From Bacteroidales bacterium (GTDB taxonomy: Bacteria; Bacteroidota; Bacteroidia; Bacteroidales; VadinHA17), in assembly GCA_025358455.1 (NCBI GenBank), contig JANYJP010000021.1:1-44333 (forward strand): a stretch of DNA of 44,333 nt, in the 5' to 3' direction. Shown here one piece after another: positions 17,753 through 25,238 of this stretch; the stretch's first letter is position 1; the number at the start of each line of letters is the position of its first letter. A program made the position numbers and the translations under genes. Below the pieces are notes generated by a model. That model searched no databases. It had not been told where the DNA came from and worked only from the letters and a program-made list of their open reading frames with translations.

Positions 17753-17760
17753 CAAAATTA
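17753..17760 (-). promoter_or_regulatory. Bacteroidota -7 box for the efflux operon
   Basis: TAATTTTG on the minus strand matches TAnnTTTG exactly, 12 bases before the ATG chosen for the TolC gene. The predicted leader would be only about six bases. The upstream in-frame TTG start lies inside this box, which supports the downstream ATG. Confidence 0.45.
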
Positions 17761-17878
17761 TTAAAGTGCAATTTAAATAATTTCAGAAGCAAAAGTGAAA
17801 ATAAATTCTGAAGTAAATCTGTTCTAAAAAGAAGTCCGCCGCGCTGTTTTTTCCGACAATACTTTTTTCTTAGACATT

Positions 17879-20347
17879 CTATACCCCTTCTTTATTCCGT
17901 ATTATTGATTTTTCAGTTGTGAAATCATGTTTGTTAATATGACCTTTTAATGGCAGAATCTTTTCATTAATTGCATCAATTATCCAGTCAGGCTGAGGGA
18001 AGAAATATTCCTCCATTTCATAAGCCGGAGTGATCCAGTTTCTGGAACCGACAACCATCGGAGGAGCATCGAGATAATCAAATGCCATCTCCGTTATACT
18101 CTGTGCCATTTCTTTCAGGAATGAGCCACGCGCTGATGCATCGCTTGTCAGGACAATTTTCCCTGTCTTCTTAACTGACTCAATAACAGGCTCGTAATTG
18201 AATGGTACGAGTGACCTCGCATCAATAATCTCAGCGCTTAAACCATACTTTTCCTTAAGAATATCTGCAACTTTTAATACCGGATATAAAGTGGCTCCAA
18301 TTGTTAAGATTGTAATATCATTTCCGGCTCTTTTTATGTCAGGTTCTCCGAATGGTATTTCATAATATGATTCCGGCACTCCGCCGGTATGGAACATTTC
18401 GCCAATGTCATATATCCTCTGACTCTCGAAGAAGATAACCGGGTCAGTGCCCTGTAAAGCAGTGTTCATTAATCCTTTGGCATCGTATGGAGTAGCAGGA
18501 AAAACAACCTTCAATCCGGGTATATGTGCTGTAAGCGATGACCAGTCCTGCGAATGCTGGGCTCCGTATTTAGAACCCACAGAAACTCTTATGACTACAG
18601 GCATCCTGATAATGTTTCCACTCATAGCCTGCCATTTTGGTAACTGGTTAAACACCTCATCACCGCAACGGCCAAGAAAATCGCAGTACATTATCTCTGC
18701 TATAACACGCCCTCCGCACATCCCATAACCGATTGCTGTACCAACTATTGCCCCCTCTGATATCGGTGAGTTGAAGAGTCTGTGATAGGGGAGAGCCTCA
18801 GTAAGTCCGCGGTAAACGGCAAACGCTCCTCCCCAGTCACGGTTTTCTTCCCCCCATGCAGCAAGTGTGGGGTCCTTGTAAAACCTGTCGATGACTGCTT
18901 CGAAAATAGCATCGCGGAACTGATAAAGTTTGGCTTTTGAAACAGGATTACCTTCTTTGTCCTTATAGAATCTTTCTTTATTTTTAAGCGATTTAACACG
19001 TGGATTCTCCTCCATAGTCATAAGAACTTCCGGAGTTCCCTCTTCCATTTTATCAATCGATCCGTTTGAAAACATCATTTTTCCGATGCACTCAGGATCT
19101 TTTTGCATATTTATTCCGGGTGATATCTTCTCATCGATACTTAGTTTAAGTATCCGGCTCAGTAATTCCTTTGTATCTCTGGTAATCTCTTCGAGTTGGT
19201 CCTGTTTGGCAATTCCTGCAAAACTCAGAGAATTACCATACGATACTATCGAATCTTCCTGTTGCCATGCCTCGATTTCCTCTTTAGATCTGTATGAAGA
19301 TGCATCGGAAGGGGAGTGTCCGCTTATCCTGTATGTCAGGGTATCAAGCAAAACAGGTCCTTTTTTTTCTCTCAGAATTTCTTTTTTCCGTTTGAATGCA
19401 TCAATAACGGCCAATGGATTATACCCGTCAACACGTTCGGAATGCATCATTTCGGGATTCACTCCGGCTCCTACTCTTGCAAGTATGTCATAACCCATTG
19501 TCTCGCCCATTGTCTGTCCGCCCATCCCGTATAAGTTGTTCATAAAATTGAAAATGAGTGGTAATCCGCCTTTATAATCACCATCCCAAAGGGTCTTGTA
19601 CTGATCCATAGTTGCAAATGTAATTCCTTCCCACACCGGGCCGCATCCCATTGAAGCATCCCCGATATTACAAACCACAATACCGTTCTTCCGGTTTATC
19701 TTCTTAAAAAGTGCAGCTCCAACAGAAATATCACCTGAACCTCCGACAATAGCATTATTGGGATAGATGCCAAATGGCGTGAAAAAAGCGTGCATCGATC
19801 CTCCGAGTCCCTTGTTGAAACCGTTTTCACGTGCAAATATTTCAGCGAGAGCCCCATATAGTAAGAAGTTGATTGCCAGAGTCTTTATATTACCCTGAAA
19901 TCCGTTTTCAACAACCTTCAGCGCAGAGCCGCCAAAGTAGTTTTTCATTATTGTATAAAGAGCGTCTTCATCGAGCCGGTGAATTGCTGATAAACCTTTT
20001 GCTAATATCTCTCCGTGACTCCGGTGTGATCCAAAAATGAAATCATCAACGCCAAGATTGTATGCCATTCCAACAGCAGATGCTTCCTGCCCTATTGAGA
20101 GGTGAGCAGGCCCGGGATGGTTATAGGAAATCCCATTATACTCATTGGTGGTTTTGATAAGATTAAGCATAGTCTCAAATTCCCTGATTACCACCATGTC
20201 GTGATATATTCTTATGAAGTCTTCGCTGCTGAAGCTTTTCTTTTCTTCTTCAATAGTTTTATGATACTGGTTTACAGGAATCTTTCCGAATTCAATAAAT
20301 TTTGGTTTTCTTACAACCTTTGGATTAATGTTTTGACTCTTTGGCAT
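17879..20347 (-). CDS. 2-oxoacid dehydrogenase E1, fused alpha and beta subunits
   Basis: 822 residues containing both E1 subunits. The alpha part (about 40-430) has the ThDP motif [16 protein letters not shown] and the [17 protein letters not shown] phosphorylation-loop-like segment. The beta part (about 490-800) has [20 protein letters not shown], the [14 protein letters not shown] region and [11 protein letters not shown]. The enzyme decarboxylates a 2-oxoacid and acylates the lipoyl group of E2; substrate may be pyruvate or branched-chain 2-oxoacids, and fused Bacteroidota E1 proteins are commonly annotated either way. It follows the E2 gene by 71 bases, a gap filled with an 8-nt repeat array. 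No dihydrolipoamide dehydrogenase (E3) is in the window. Confidence 0.88.
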   Translation of the reverse strand: MPKSQNINPKVVRKPKFIEFGKIPVNQYHKTIEEEKKSFSSEDFIRIYHDMVVIREFETMLNLIKTTNEYNGISYNHPGPAHLSIGQEASAVGMAYNLGVDDFIFGSHRSHGEILAKGLSAIHRLDEDALYTIMKNYFGGSALKVVENGFQGNIKTLAINFLLYGALAEIFARENGFNKGLGGSMHAFFTPFGIYPNNAIVGGSGDISVGAALFKKINRKNGIVVCNIGDASMGCGPVWEGITFATMDQYKTLWDGDYKGGLPLIFNFMNNLYGMGGQTMGETMGYDILARVGAGVNPEMMHSERVDGYNPLAVIDAFKRKKEILREKKGPVLLDTLTYRISGHSPSDASSYRSKEEIEAWQQEDSIVSYGNSLSFAGIAKQDQLEEITRDTKELLSRILKLSIDEKISPGINMQKDPECIGKMMFSNGSIDKMEEGTPEVLMTMEENPRVKSLKNKERFYKDKEGNPVSKAKLYQFRDAIFEAVIDRFYKDPTLAAWGEENRDWGGAFAVYRGLTEALPYHRLFNSPISEGAIVGTAIGYGMCGGRVIAEIMYCDFLGRCGDEVFNQLPKWQAMSGNIIRMPVVIRVSVGSKYGAQHSQDWSSLTAHIPGLKVVFPATPYDAKGLMNTALQGTDPVIFFESQRIYDIGEMFHTGGVPESYYEIPFGEPDIKRAGNDITILTIGATLYPVLKVADILKEKYGLSAEIIDARSLVPFNYEPVIESVKKTGKIVLTSDASARGSFLKEMAQSITEMAFDYLDAPPMVVGSRNWITPAYEMEEYFFPQPDWIIDAINEKILPLKGHINKHDFTTEKSIIRNKEGV

Positions 20348-20356
20348 GTTATTTTG

Positions 20357-20404
20357 TCTTAATGTCTTAATGTCTTGCGGTTCTGCGGTCTTGCAGTCTT
20401 CTAC
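20357..20404 (-). repeat. Degenerate octanucleotide array in the E2-E1 gap
   Basis: Six consecutive 8-base units in register: tcttaatg twice, then tcttgcgg, ttctgcgg, tcttgcag and tcttctac on the + strand. Read with the genes (minus strand) the units are of the form AC..nAAG. The array fills most of the 71 bases between the E2 stop and the E1 start. Unit tcttgcag is the same as in the perfect array upstream of E2. Confidence 0.8.
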
Positions 20405-20418
20405 TTTTGTCTTTTATC

Positions 20419-21624
20419 TTAATACCTGAATCCTTCTATTTGTTCCCTGATTTCTTTAAGGAACAGAGTGGCCGGACCTCCGTCAATTGCCCTGTGATCA
20501 TATGTAAGCGACAATCCGATATATGGAACAAACCCGAATGTGTGGTTGCCCAGATCGACGGGTCTGTTTATTATTGTACATACTCCGAGTATCCCTGCCT
20601 GTGGTAGATTAATAACCGGTGTGAACATCTCAACTCCGTAATTTCCCAGGTTGGAAACAGTAAATGTGGCCGCAGTACTCTGGATCAGCTCAGGACTGAT
20701 ACTGCCTTTTCTACACGCGTCAGCAATAGATTTAAGCTCCTTTGATAATCCTGCCAGATCCATATCACTTGCATTTTTCAAAGCCGGGACCATCAGTCCC
20801 CGGGGAGTATCGACAGCAAGTCCAAGATGAACTTTATTGAATGTTTTGATGCGATCATCAAGATAATGACTGTTAGCCTGCGGGAATTTTTCAAGTGCTT
20901 TTATCACACACCAGCATATCATGTCATTGAGTGTGATATCCTGTTGATTTTTATCAGAAGAAAGTCTTGTTTTTACCTTTTGCCGGGCTTCCAGAAGGAA
21001 CCTGACGTCGGCACTCATATGATGCGTTAGCTGTGCTGAATTCTGCAGGGAAGCATGCATAGCCTTTGCTATTAATTTTCTGACATTGCTTAAAGGCTTT
21101 TCAGTATACTCCGCTACTGGTATCCCTTTTGCTTTTGTGCTGAGCGGAACACCTGACAATGCTTTTTCAATATCAGCTGAGAGAATCCTTCCGTTTGGTC
21201 CCGATCCATTCATGTTGATGTAATTTATTTTTTTTTCAACAGCCAGATGTTTTGCCCTGGGTGAGATCCTTATCTTATTATCCTTATTACCTGCTGGCAC
21301 TATAGCCTCCACAGCTTCTGTTCCTTTCTGCGTTACAGATGCTTTAGCGGGAGAAGCTTGCTGAATGAAAGCCTCTGATGATTCACCACTTTTACCAATT
21401 ACAGCAACATTTACAAGAACCGGAACTTCGTCTCCTTCACCAAAGAACATATCCAGCAGAATTCCGTCGGCAGTTGATTCCAGCTCAAAAGCTGCTTTGT
21501 CCGTTTCATATGAGAAAAGGAGGTCCCCTGCAGAAACACTGTCCCCTTTTTTCTTAAACCATTTGGTTATTATACAGGTTTCAACTGATTGTCCCTGCTT
21601 TGGCATTATTACCGCTGTGGCCAT
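20419..21624 (-). CDS. Dihydrolipoamide acyltransferase (E2) of 2-oxoacid dehydrogenase complex
   Basis: 401 residues with the standard three-part layout. The N-terminal lipoyl domain carries the modified Lys43 in the ETDKAAFE loop. A peripheral-subunit-binding domain follows at about 113-156 (RISPRAKHLAVEKKI...GPNGRILSADIE). The C-terminal catalytic domain ends with TYDHRAIDGGPA, where His377 and Asp381 are the active-site pair. It moves the acyl group from E1 to CoA and forms the core of the complex. It is encoded before the fused E1, and a perfect 5x octamer array lies 25 bases upstream of its start. It has one lipoyl domain. Confidence 0.92.
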   Translation of the reverse strand: MATAVIMPKQGQSVETCIITKWFKKKGDSVSAGDLLFSYETDKAAFELESTADGILLDMFFGEGDEVPVLVNVAVIGKSGESSEAFIQQASPAKASVTQKGTEAVEAIVPAGNKDNKIRISPRAKHLAVEKKINYINMNGSGPNGRILSADIEKALSGVPLSTKAKGIPVAEYTEKPLSNVRKLIAKAMHASLQNSAQLTHHMSADVRFLLEARQKVKTRLSSDKNQQDITLNDMICWCVIKALEKFPQANSHYLDDRIKTFNKVHLGLAVDTPRGLMVPALKNASDMDLAGLSKELKSIADACRKGSISPELIQSTAATFTVSNLGNYGVEMFTPVINLPQAGILGVCTIINRPVDLGNHTFGFVPYIGLSLTYDHRAIDGGPATLFLKEIREQIEGFRY

Positions 21625-21648
21625 TCTTTATAAATTTATTATTAGTTG

Positions 21649-21688
21649 TCTTGCAGTCTTGCAGTCTTGCAGTCTTGCAGTCTTGCAG
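21649..21688 (-). repeat. Perfect five-copy tandem octamer upstream of E2
   Basis: tcttgcag is repeated five times without error from 21649 to 21688 (CTGCAAGA on the gene strand). The array ends 25 bases before the E2 start codon, within the 225-base divergent region shared with the GntR gene. Perfect arrays of this size can change copy number by slippage. Confidence 0.9.
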
Positions 21689-21774
21689 TTAACTTGTTAG
21701 TATAAGTGACTAAAACATAATTATTAGTTATCCGATATTGTTATCTATCAATGATTACAAAAATAATTATTTAA

Positions 21775-21790
21775 ACTTGTATTTACAAGT
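21775..21790. promoter_or_regulatory. GntR/HutC-type operator in the divergent region
   Basis: ACTTGTATTTACAAGT has perfect 6-bp arms (ACTTGT/ACAAGT) around ATTT. It closely resembles known operators of the HutC subgroup of GntR regulators, such as TreR sites containing TTGTATATACAA. It sits 59 bases before the start of a GntR-family gene and just upstream of a near-consensus -7 box, so autoregulation is likely. It may also affect the divergent E2-E1 operon. Confidence 0.55.
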
Positions 21791-21799
21791 AATAATTAA

Positions 21800-21807
21800 T
21801 ATATTTA
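21800..21807 (+). promoter_or_regulatory. Near-consensus -7 box for the GntR gene
   Basis: TATATTTA differs from TAnnTTTG at the last base only. It begins 10 bases after the ACTTGT...ACAAGT palindrome, placing that palindrome across the -20 to -35 region where a repressor would block polymerase. It is 42 bases before the start codon. Confidence 0.35.
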
Positions 21808-21849
21808 CGGATAATTCATATTTAAATTTTATTTCAATTTATATCATTC

Positions 21850-22566
21850 ATGGTTAACCCCAAAATTATTCCTCAGCACAGGAGACTTTATGAGGTTCTC
21901 CGGAAACACATTCTTGATGGTGTTTATAAGGAGGGCGATTTGTTGCCATCCGAGAATGAACTATGCCAGCTATACGGAATGACCCGACCCACAGTACGCC
22001 AATCTCTGGGTACGCTGGCAAATGACGGATATATAAAAAAACACCAGGGGAAAGGTAGTATTGTAAATAATCTTCCCAGTGAGATTGGCATTTTGTCGGT
22101 TTCAGGTACTACATCCGCAGTAGGGGACCGTAATCTTAAAACCAGGATCATTGTGAAACCTGTTCTGATGCCCTGGCCCGATGAATTTATGTTTCCCGTT
22201 ACTGAACTTGAAAAGGAATCAGGTTGTATTTATATGGAAAGGGTCAGACTTCTTCATAATGTCCCCATCTTCTATGATATCAGTTATATAGCTAATATCA
22301 ATCTGCCCAGGATTACTGCACGCCAGTTCGAAAACAGGTCTTTATTCCAGATACTGAGAGATCATTATCATATTGAAATAAAAGGCGGAGATCAGAGGAT
22401 AAAGGCAATTCATGCCACAATTAAGATCAGCAGATTGCTCAAACTTAAGAAAGATCAACCTGTATTACATCTCGAAAGAAAGATGGAAACCAATAATCCG
22501 GCGTTGTTCCTTTATTCCTCAATATTCTGTAACACTGAAAAATATTCAATTTTCGGAAGGTTTTAG
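21850..22566 (+). CDS. GntR family transcriptional regulator (HutC/UTRA type)
   Basis: 238 residues. The N-terminal winged helix (about 10-75) shows the GntR pattern: RLYEVLRKHILDGVYKEGD, then LPSENELCQLYGMTRPTVRQ and a wing LANDGYIKKHQGKGS. The remainder (about 90-235) fits a UTRA ligand-binding domain (CIYMERVRLL, ...LFQILRDHY, ending in YSSIFCNTEKYSIFGRF). Such regulators bind palindromes and sense sugar phosphates or acids. A HutC/TreR-like palindrome lies upstream at 21775-21790. It is divergent from the E2-E1 operon and followed after 139 bases by a MocA-type oxidoreductase; either could be a target. Confidence 0.88.
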   Translation: MVNPKIIPQHRRLYEVLRKHILDGVYKEGDLLPSENELCQLYGMTRPTVRQSLGTLANDGYIKKHQGKGSIVNNLPSEIGILSVSGTTSAVGDRNLKTRIIVKPVLMPWPDEFMFPVTELEKESGCIYMERVRLLHNVPIFYDISYIANINLPRITARQFENRSLFQILRDHYHIEIKGGDQRIKAIHATIKISRLLKLKKDQPVLHLERKMETNNPALFLYSSIFCNTEKYSIFGRF

Positions 22567-22668
22567 CGGAAAACTTCTACATGGAACAGTGTATATTGAT
22601 GAACTTGATTTTAAAAATCCATTAGACTTAGGATAAAAAATCTTACTTTTATGCTCCCGGGACAGGGA

Positions 22669-22676
22669 TAATTTTG
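22669..22676 (+). promoter_or_regulatory. Bacteroidota -7 box for the MocA-type oxidoreductase
   Basis: TAATTTTG matches TAnnTTTG exactly, 29 bases before the start codon at 22706. It indicates that the oxidoreductase gene can be transcribed independently of the upstream GntR gene. Confidence 0.45.
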
Positions 22677-22705
22677 ATTCATTTTAACTCTTAATAATTA
22701 TCACA

Positions 22706-24025
22706 ATGAAAGAACAGAAAAAAGGAATATCAAGGAGAAGTTTCCTTGGTTCGTCTTTAGCAGGAATAGCAGGCGTATTTATATTGCCGCGCATTACTTC
22801 ATCAATGAGCATAACAGCTGATACTGATATTAAATTGGGTTTTATCGGAATGGGTCAACAAGCGATGTTTTTACTTAATGGGTTCCTGCAAATACCAGGA
22901 GTCCAAGTTGTAGCAGGTTGCGATGTGTATGGTGTAAAACGCAAACGTTTTGAAAAACGTGTAAAAGCATATTATACTAAAGCCGGTAAAGAAGCAAAAG
23001 TTGACACATATGAGAAGTTTGAGGAGCTGCTTGCAAGAGCTGATATAAATGCAGTGGTGATCGCTGTTCCTGACCATTCACATGCCAGGATAGCTATTGC
23101 AGCATGTAAAGCAGGTAAGGATGTTTATCTTGAAAAACCTATGACATTTACAATTAAAGAAGGACAGGAACTGAAAATAGCTGTTCGTCAGTATAAACGT
23201 GTACTTGCAGTTGGCAGCCAGCAGCGTTCAGACTCTGGATTTCAACACGCGGTGAACCTCGTTCAGACAGGGGCACTTGGTAAAATCACCAAGGTGAATG
23301 CATATGTAGGAGCACCTCCGACACCATATAATCTTCCTGAGGAACCACTTCCTGCTGATCTTAACTGGGATCTATGGTTAGGTTCACTTACTGCAAAAAT
23401 TCATTTTAATAATCAGCTTGACCCTCCTATAACAGTTGATCCTGATCAGAATGAAAAGTTATGGGGAGCATGGCGCTGGTATTCAGAGATGGGCGGAGGA
23501 TTTACCACAGACTGGGGCGCTCACATGTTCGATATTGCACAATGGGGACTTGGCATGGACCGGAATGGTCCCATTGAGGCATCGCCAATTGGTGATGGCA
23601 CTGAATATATGTCATTTAAATATGCCGATGGAACTATTATGACCTCTGAACCTTTTGATGAGAAAAAAATAAAAGGTGTTAAATTCTGGGGAGAAAAAGG
23701 CTGGATTGAGGTCGCAAGAGGATATTTTAAAGCTTCCGATCCCAAATTTATGCCTGCCAAAGAGGAAGTAATTGAAGGACCATATGAAACAAGAATTCCT
23801 CATCAGTTAAACTTTGTTGAGTCAATTCGTTCAAGAAAAGATCCGGTTGTTCCGGTTGAGATAGGCCATAGCAGTTGTACTGTATGTAACCTTGGTAATA
23901 TTGCATGCGCCCTTAAAAGGACGATTAAATGGGATCCGGCAACTGAAACTTTTATCGGAGATACAGATGGTGCGGCAACAAAAATGCTTCATTACGAATA
24001 CAGGGCTGGGTATACGCTTGTTTAA
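22706..24025 (+). CDS. Tat-exported Gfo/Idh/MocA family oxidoreductase
   Basis: 439 residues. The N-terminus has a twin-arginine signal (SRRSFLGSSLAG with Arg10/Arg11), so the folded protein with its cofactor is exported. The dinucleotide fold begins at KLGFIGMGQQA, and the family's catalytic-lysine motif is in DVYLEKPMTF. The C-terminal half has GAWRWYSEMGGGFTTDWGAHMFDIAQWG, typical of the Bacteroidota/Planctomycetota secreted subgroup. These enzymes oxidise or reduce sugars or inositols with NAD(P), and exported ones may keep NAD tightly bound and act on glycans. It follows a GntR regulator and has its own -7 box. Substrate is unknown. Confidence 0.9.
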   Translation: MKEQKKGISRRSFLGSSLAGIAGVFILPRITSSMSITADTDIKLGFIGMGQQAMFLLNGFLQIPGVQVVAGCDVYGVKRKRFEKRVKAYYTKAGKEAKVDTYEKFEELLARADINAVVIAVPDHSHARIAIAACKAGKDVYLEKPMTFTIKEGQELKIAVRQYKRVLAVGSQQRSDSGFQHAVNLVQTGALGKITKVNAYVGAPPTPYNLPEEPLPADLNWDLWLGSLTAKIHFNNQLDPPITVDPDQNEKLWGAWRWYSEMGGGFTTDWGAHMFDIAQWGLGMDRNGPIEASPIGDGTEYMSFKYADGTIMTSEPFDEKKIKGVKFWGEKGWIEVARGYFKASDPKFMPAKEEVIEGPYETRIPHQLNFVESIRSRKDPVVPVEIGHSSCTVCNLGNIACALKRTIKWDPATETFIGDTDGAATKMLHYEYRAGYTLV

Positions 24026-24299
24026 ATAAAGATAAATAAGACAATACTCTTTGATAAGTCTTTTTTAACCGCAAAATACTCTTTGAATCCGCAAAGCAAA
24101 CTAAGTTTATATTCACCCCAACCTTCTGGTGGTTTCTTAAAAACAGCCACCGGCAATTTCTTAATAACCGGACCTCTTCGCGATCTGTGCGGTTATTGAT
24201 TTCTTTCTGCCCCGGCCGCCGGAAGTAGCCGACTATGTGGGTCGAAGGCCAAAGGTAATCTCCCGCGAATTTAGCAGAACCATTTTAACGAGTGCATAC
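24026..24299. other. Repeat-rich gap with GC-rich stretch between MocA and csp genes
   Basis: There is no convincing gene. The stretch contains a weak AAGAC...GTCTT stem followed by T6 (24038-24066, possible terminator for the oxidoreductase) and a 12-bp direct repeat aatactctttga at 24043 and 24075. TAACCGCA at 24066-24073 has its exact complement TGCGGTTA at 24188-24195. An 8-bp stem AATAACCG/CGGTTATT spans 24163-24197. The part from about 24208 to 24292 is noticeably more GC-rich than its surroundings (ccccggccgccgg, gtgggtcgaagg) and looks foreign or a degenerate repeat element. Confidence 0.55.
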
Positions 24300-24332
24300 A
24301 AAAAAAAAGGCTGCATATTTCTACTACAGCCT
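24300..24332 (-). terminator. Intrinsic terminator of the RRM-csp operon
   Basis: On the minus strand AGGCTG, a 13-base loop and CAGCCT form a 6-bp stem followed directly by nine T residues (the A-run at 24300-24308 on the + strand). It lies 24 bases after the cold-shock gene stop codon. Confidence 0.8.
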
Positions 24333-24355
24333 CTTTGGTATTAATTGGAGTAAGA

Positions 24356-24553
24356 TTAATCTACTCTTTTAACTTTTACTGCAACAGGCCCTTTCTCTCT
24401 TTCCTCAACTTCAAATTCTACTTTCTGACCTGCCTCAAGTTCGGTATGGGAAACTTCTAAACCAGAACGGTGGATAAAGATATCCTTTTCGTCTTCTGTC
24501 TGAAGGAATCCATAACCTTTTACTCTGTCATACCATTTAACAGTACCTTTCAT
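24356..24553 (-). CDS. Cold-shock domain protein
   Basis: 65 residues, a single cold-shock domain of OB fold. Both nucleic-acid-binding motifs are present: KGYGFLQ (RNP1-like) at 12-18 and DIFIHRS (RNP2-like) at 24-30. The C-terminal half (VEFEVEEREKGPVAVKVKRV) completes the barrel. These proteins bind single-stranded RNA and melt structure, at low temperature or constitutively. The gene lies 21 bases after an RRM protein gene on the same strand and shares its terminator, so the two RNA-binding proteins are probably made together. Confidence 0.93.
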   Translation of the reverse strand: MKGTVKWYDRVKGYGFLQTEDEKDIFIHRSGLEVSHTELEAGQKVEFEVEEREKGPVAVKVKRVD

Positions 24554-24574
24554 AGTTTTTTAGTTTTTTGTTAC

Positions 24575-24901
24575 CTACCTGTAGTTCTCTCTTCTGTTCC
24601 CGCCGCCACTGCCACCTCTGCGGTCGTTATCTCCACCTCTGAAATTGCTTCTTCTGTCAGTTCTTTCGATAGATTCGTTAACGATAATGTTTCTACCGCT
24701 AACTTCAGCTCCATTTAATTCTTCGATAGCTTTTTTTGCTTCTGCGTCATTCGGCATCTCAACGAAACCAAATCCTTTACTTTTCCCAGAGTATTTGTCA
24801 ATAATGATTTTTGCGGATGTTACTTCGCCATACTCTTCAAAGATTTCTTTTAATTCTGCTTCACTCATTTTAAAATGAAGACTTCCTACGTAAATGTTCA
24901 T
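24575..24901 (-). CDS. Small RRM RNA-binding protein with Gly/Arg tail
   Basis: 108 residues. A single RNA recognition motif occupies 1-80: RNP2 is NIYVGSL at 2-8 and RNP1 is KGFGFVEM at 42-49 with its two exposed aromatic residues. The last 25 residues are rich in Gly, Arg, Asp and Asn (RRSNFRGGDNDRRGG...), similar to the tails of cyanobacterial Rbp and Bacteroidota RRM proteins. These proteins bind RNA broadly and affect stability or translation. First gene of an operon with the cold-shock protein; a 336-base gene-free stretch precedes it. Confidence 0.92.
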   Translation of the reverse strand: MNIYVGSLHFKMSEAELKEIFEEYGEVTSAKIIIDKYSGKSKGFGFVEMPNDAEAKKAIEELNGAEVSGRNIIVNESIERTDRRSNFRGGDNDRRGGSGGGNRRENYR

Positions 24902-25237
24902 AATTCAATTATTAAAGTATTTATAAAACAGGGACAAAGGTCATATTTATTTTTGAAAACAAAAAATAAAATATCATAATATATTGTATTTAAATGGCTT
25001 TTTGGCACAAGTGCCATTTTGAATTCTGCAAAAAATGTAACAAATCCATCAGTGGGTTATTCTGTTTTTATAAAAACAACAGATTTAGAATTTTGTTCGT
25101 GAAAAACTAATTTTTTTTCCATCGATTGTTTTCTTCTGTATTTTTTCTTCTTTTTCCGCTTTGCGGAATTTCGTCGATACGCTCCTCAATCTCCTATTCA
25201 ATAAGTCAACAAGTCAACAAGTCGCTCAGTCTCCCCA
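24902..25237 (-). other. Gene-free region upstream of the RRM-csp operon
   Basis: No gene is supported. It is strongly AT-rich. It contains the inverted repeat TGGCAC-AA-GTGCCA at 25003-25016, about 100 bases before the RRM start, and a TTCCGC-TTT-GCGGAA hairpin at 25154-25168 near the end of the NYN gene. An octamer array at 25183-25238 is listed separately. No exact TAnnTTTG box is seen on the minus strand. The promoter and possibly a long cold-responsive leader should lie here. Confidence 0.5.
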
Positions 25238-25238
25238 T
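25183..25238 (-). repeat. Octanucleotide-period array starting at the NYN gene stop codon
   Basis: Seven 8-base units in register, including caataagt, caacaagt twice, cgctcagt and ctccccat; every unit ends in T. The last unit overlaps the first base of the NYN stop codon (tca on the + strand at 25238-25240). Read with the gene, the array begins TGATGGGGAG and continues with units such as ACTTGTTG. Confidence 0.75.

Noticed and set aside
17827-17877. 16-codon frame right after the fused E1 gene (minus strand)
   Set aside because: Very short, highly basic, no continuation in other frames; not enough to call a gene.
20357-21688. Could the octamer arrays be CRISPR
   Set aside because: Repeat units are 8 bases with no spacers; no cas genes nearby.
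25003-25016. TGGCAC as a sigma-54 -24 element
   Set aside because: No TTGC -12 element at the required spacing on either strand; it is part of a symmetric inverted repeat.
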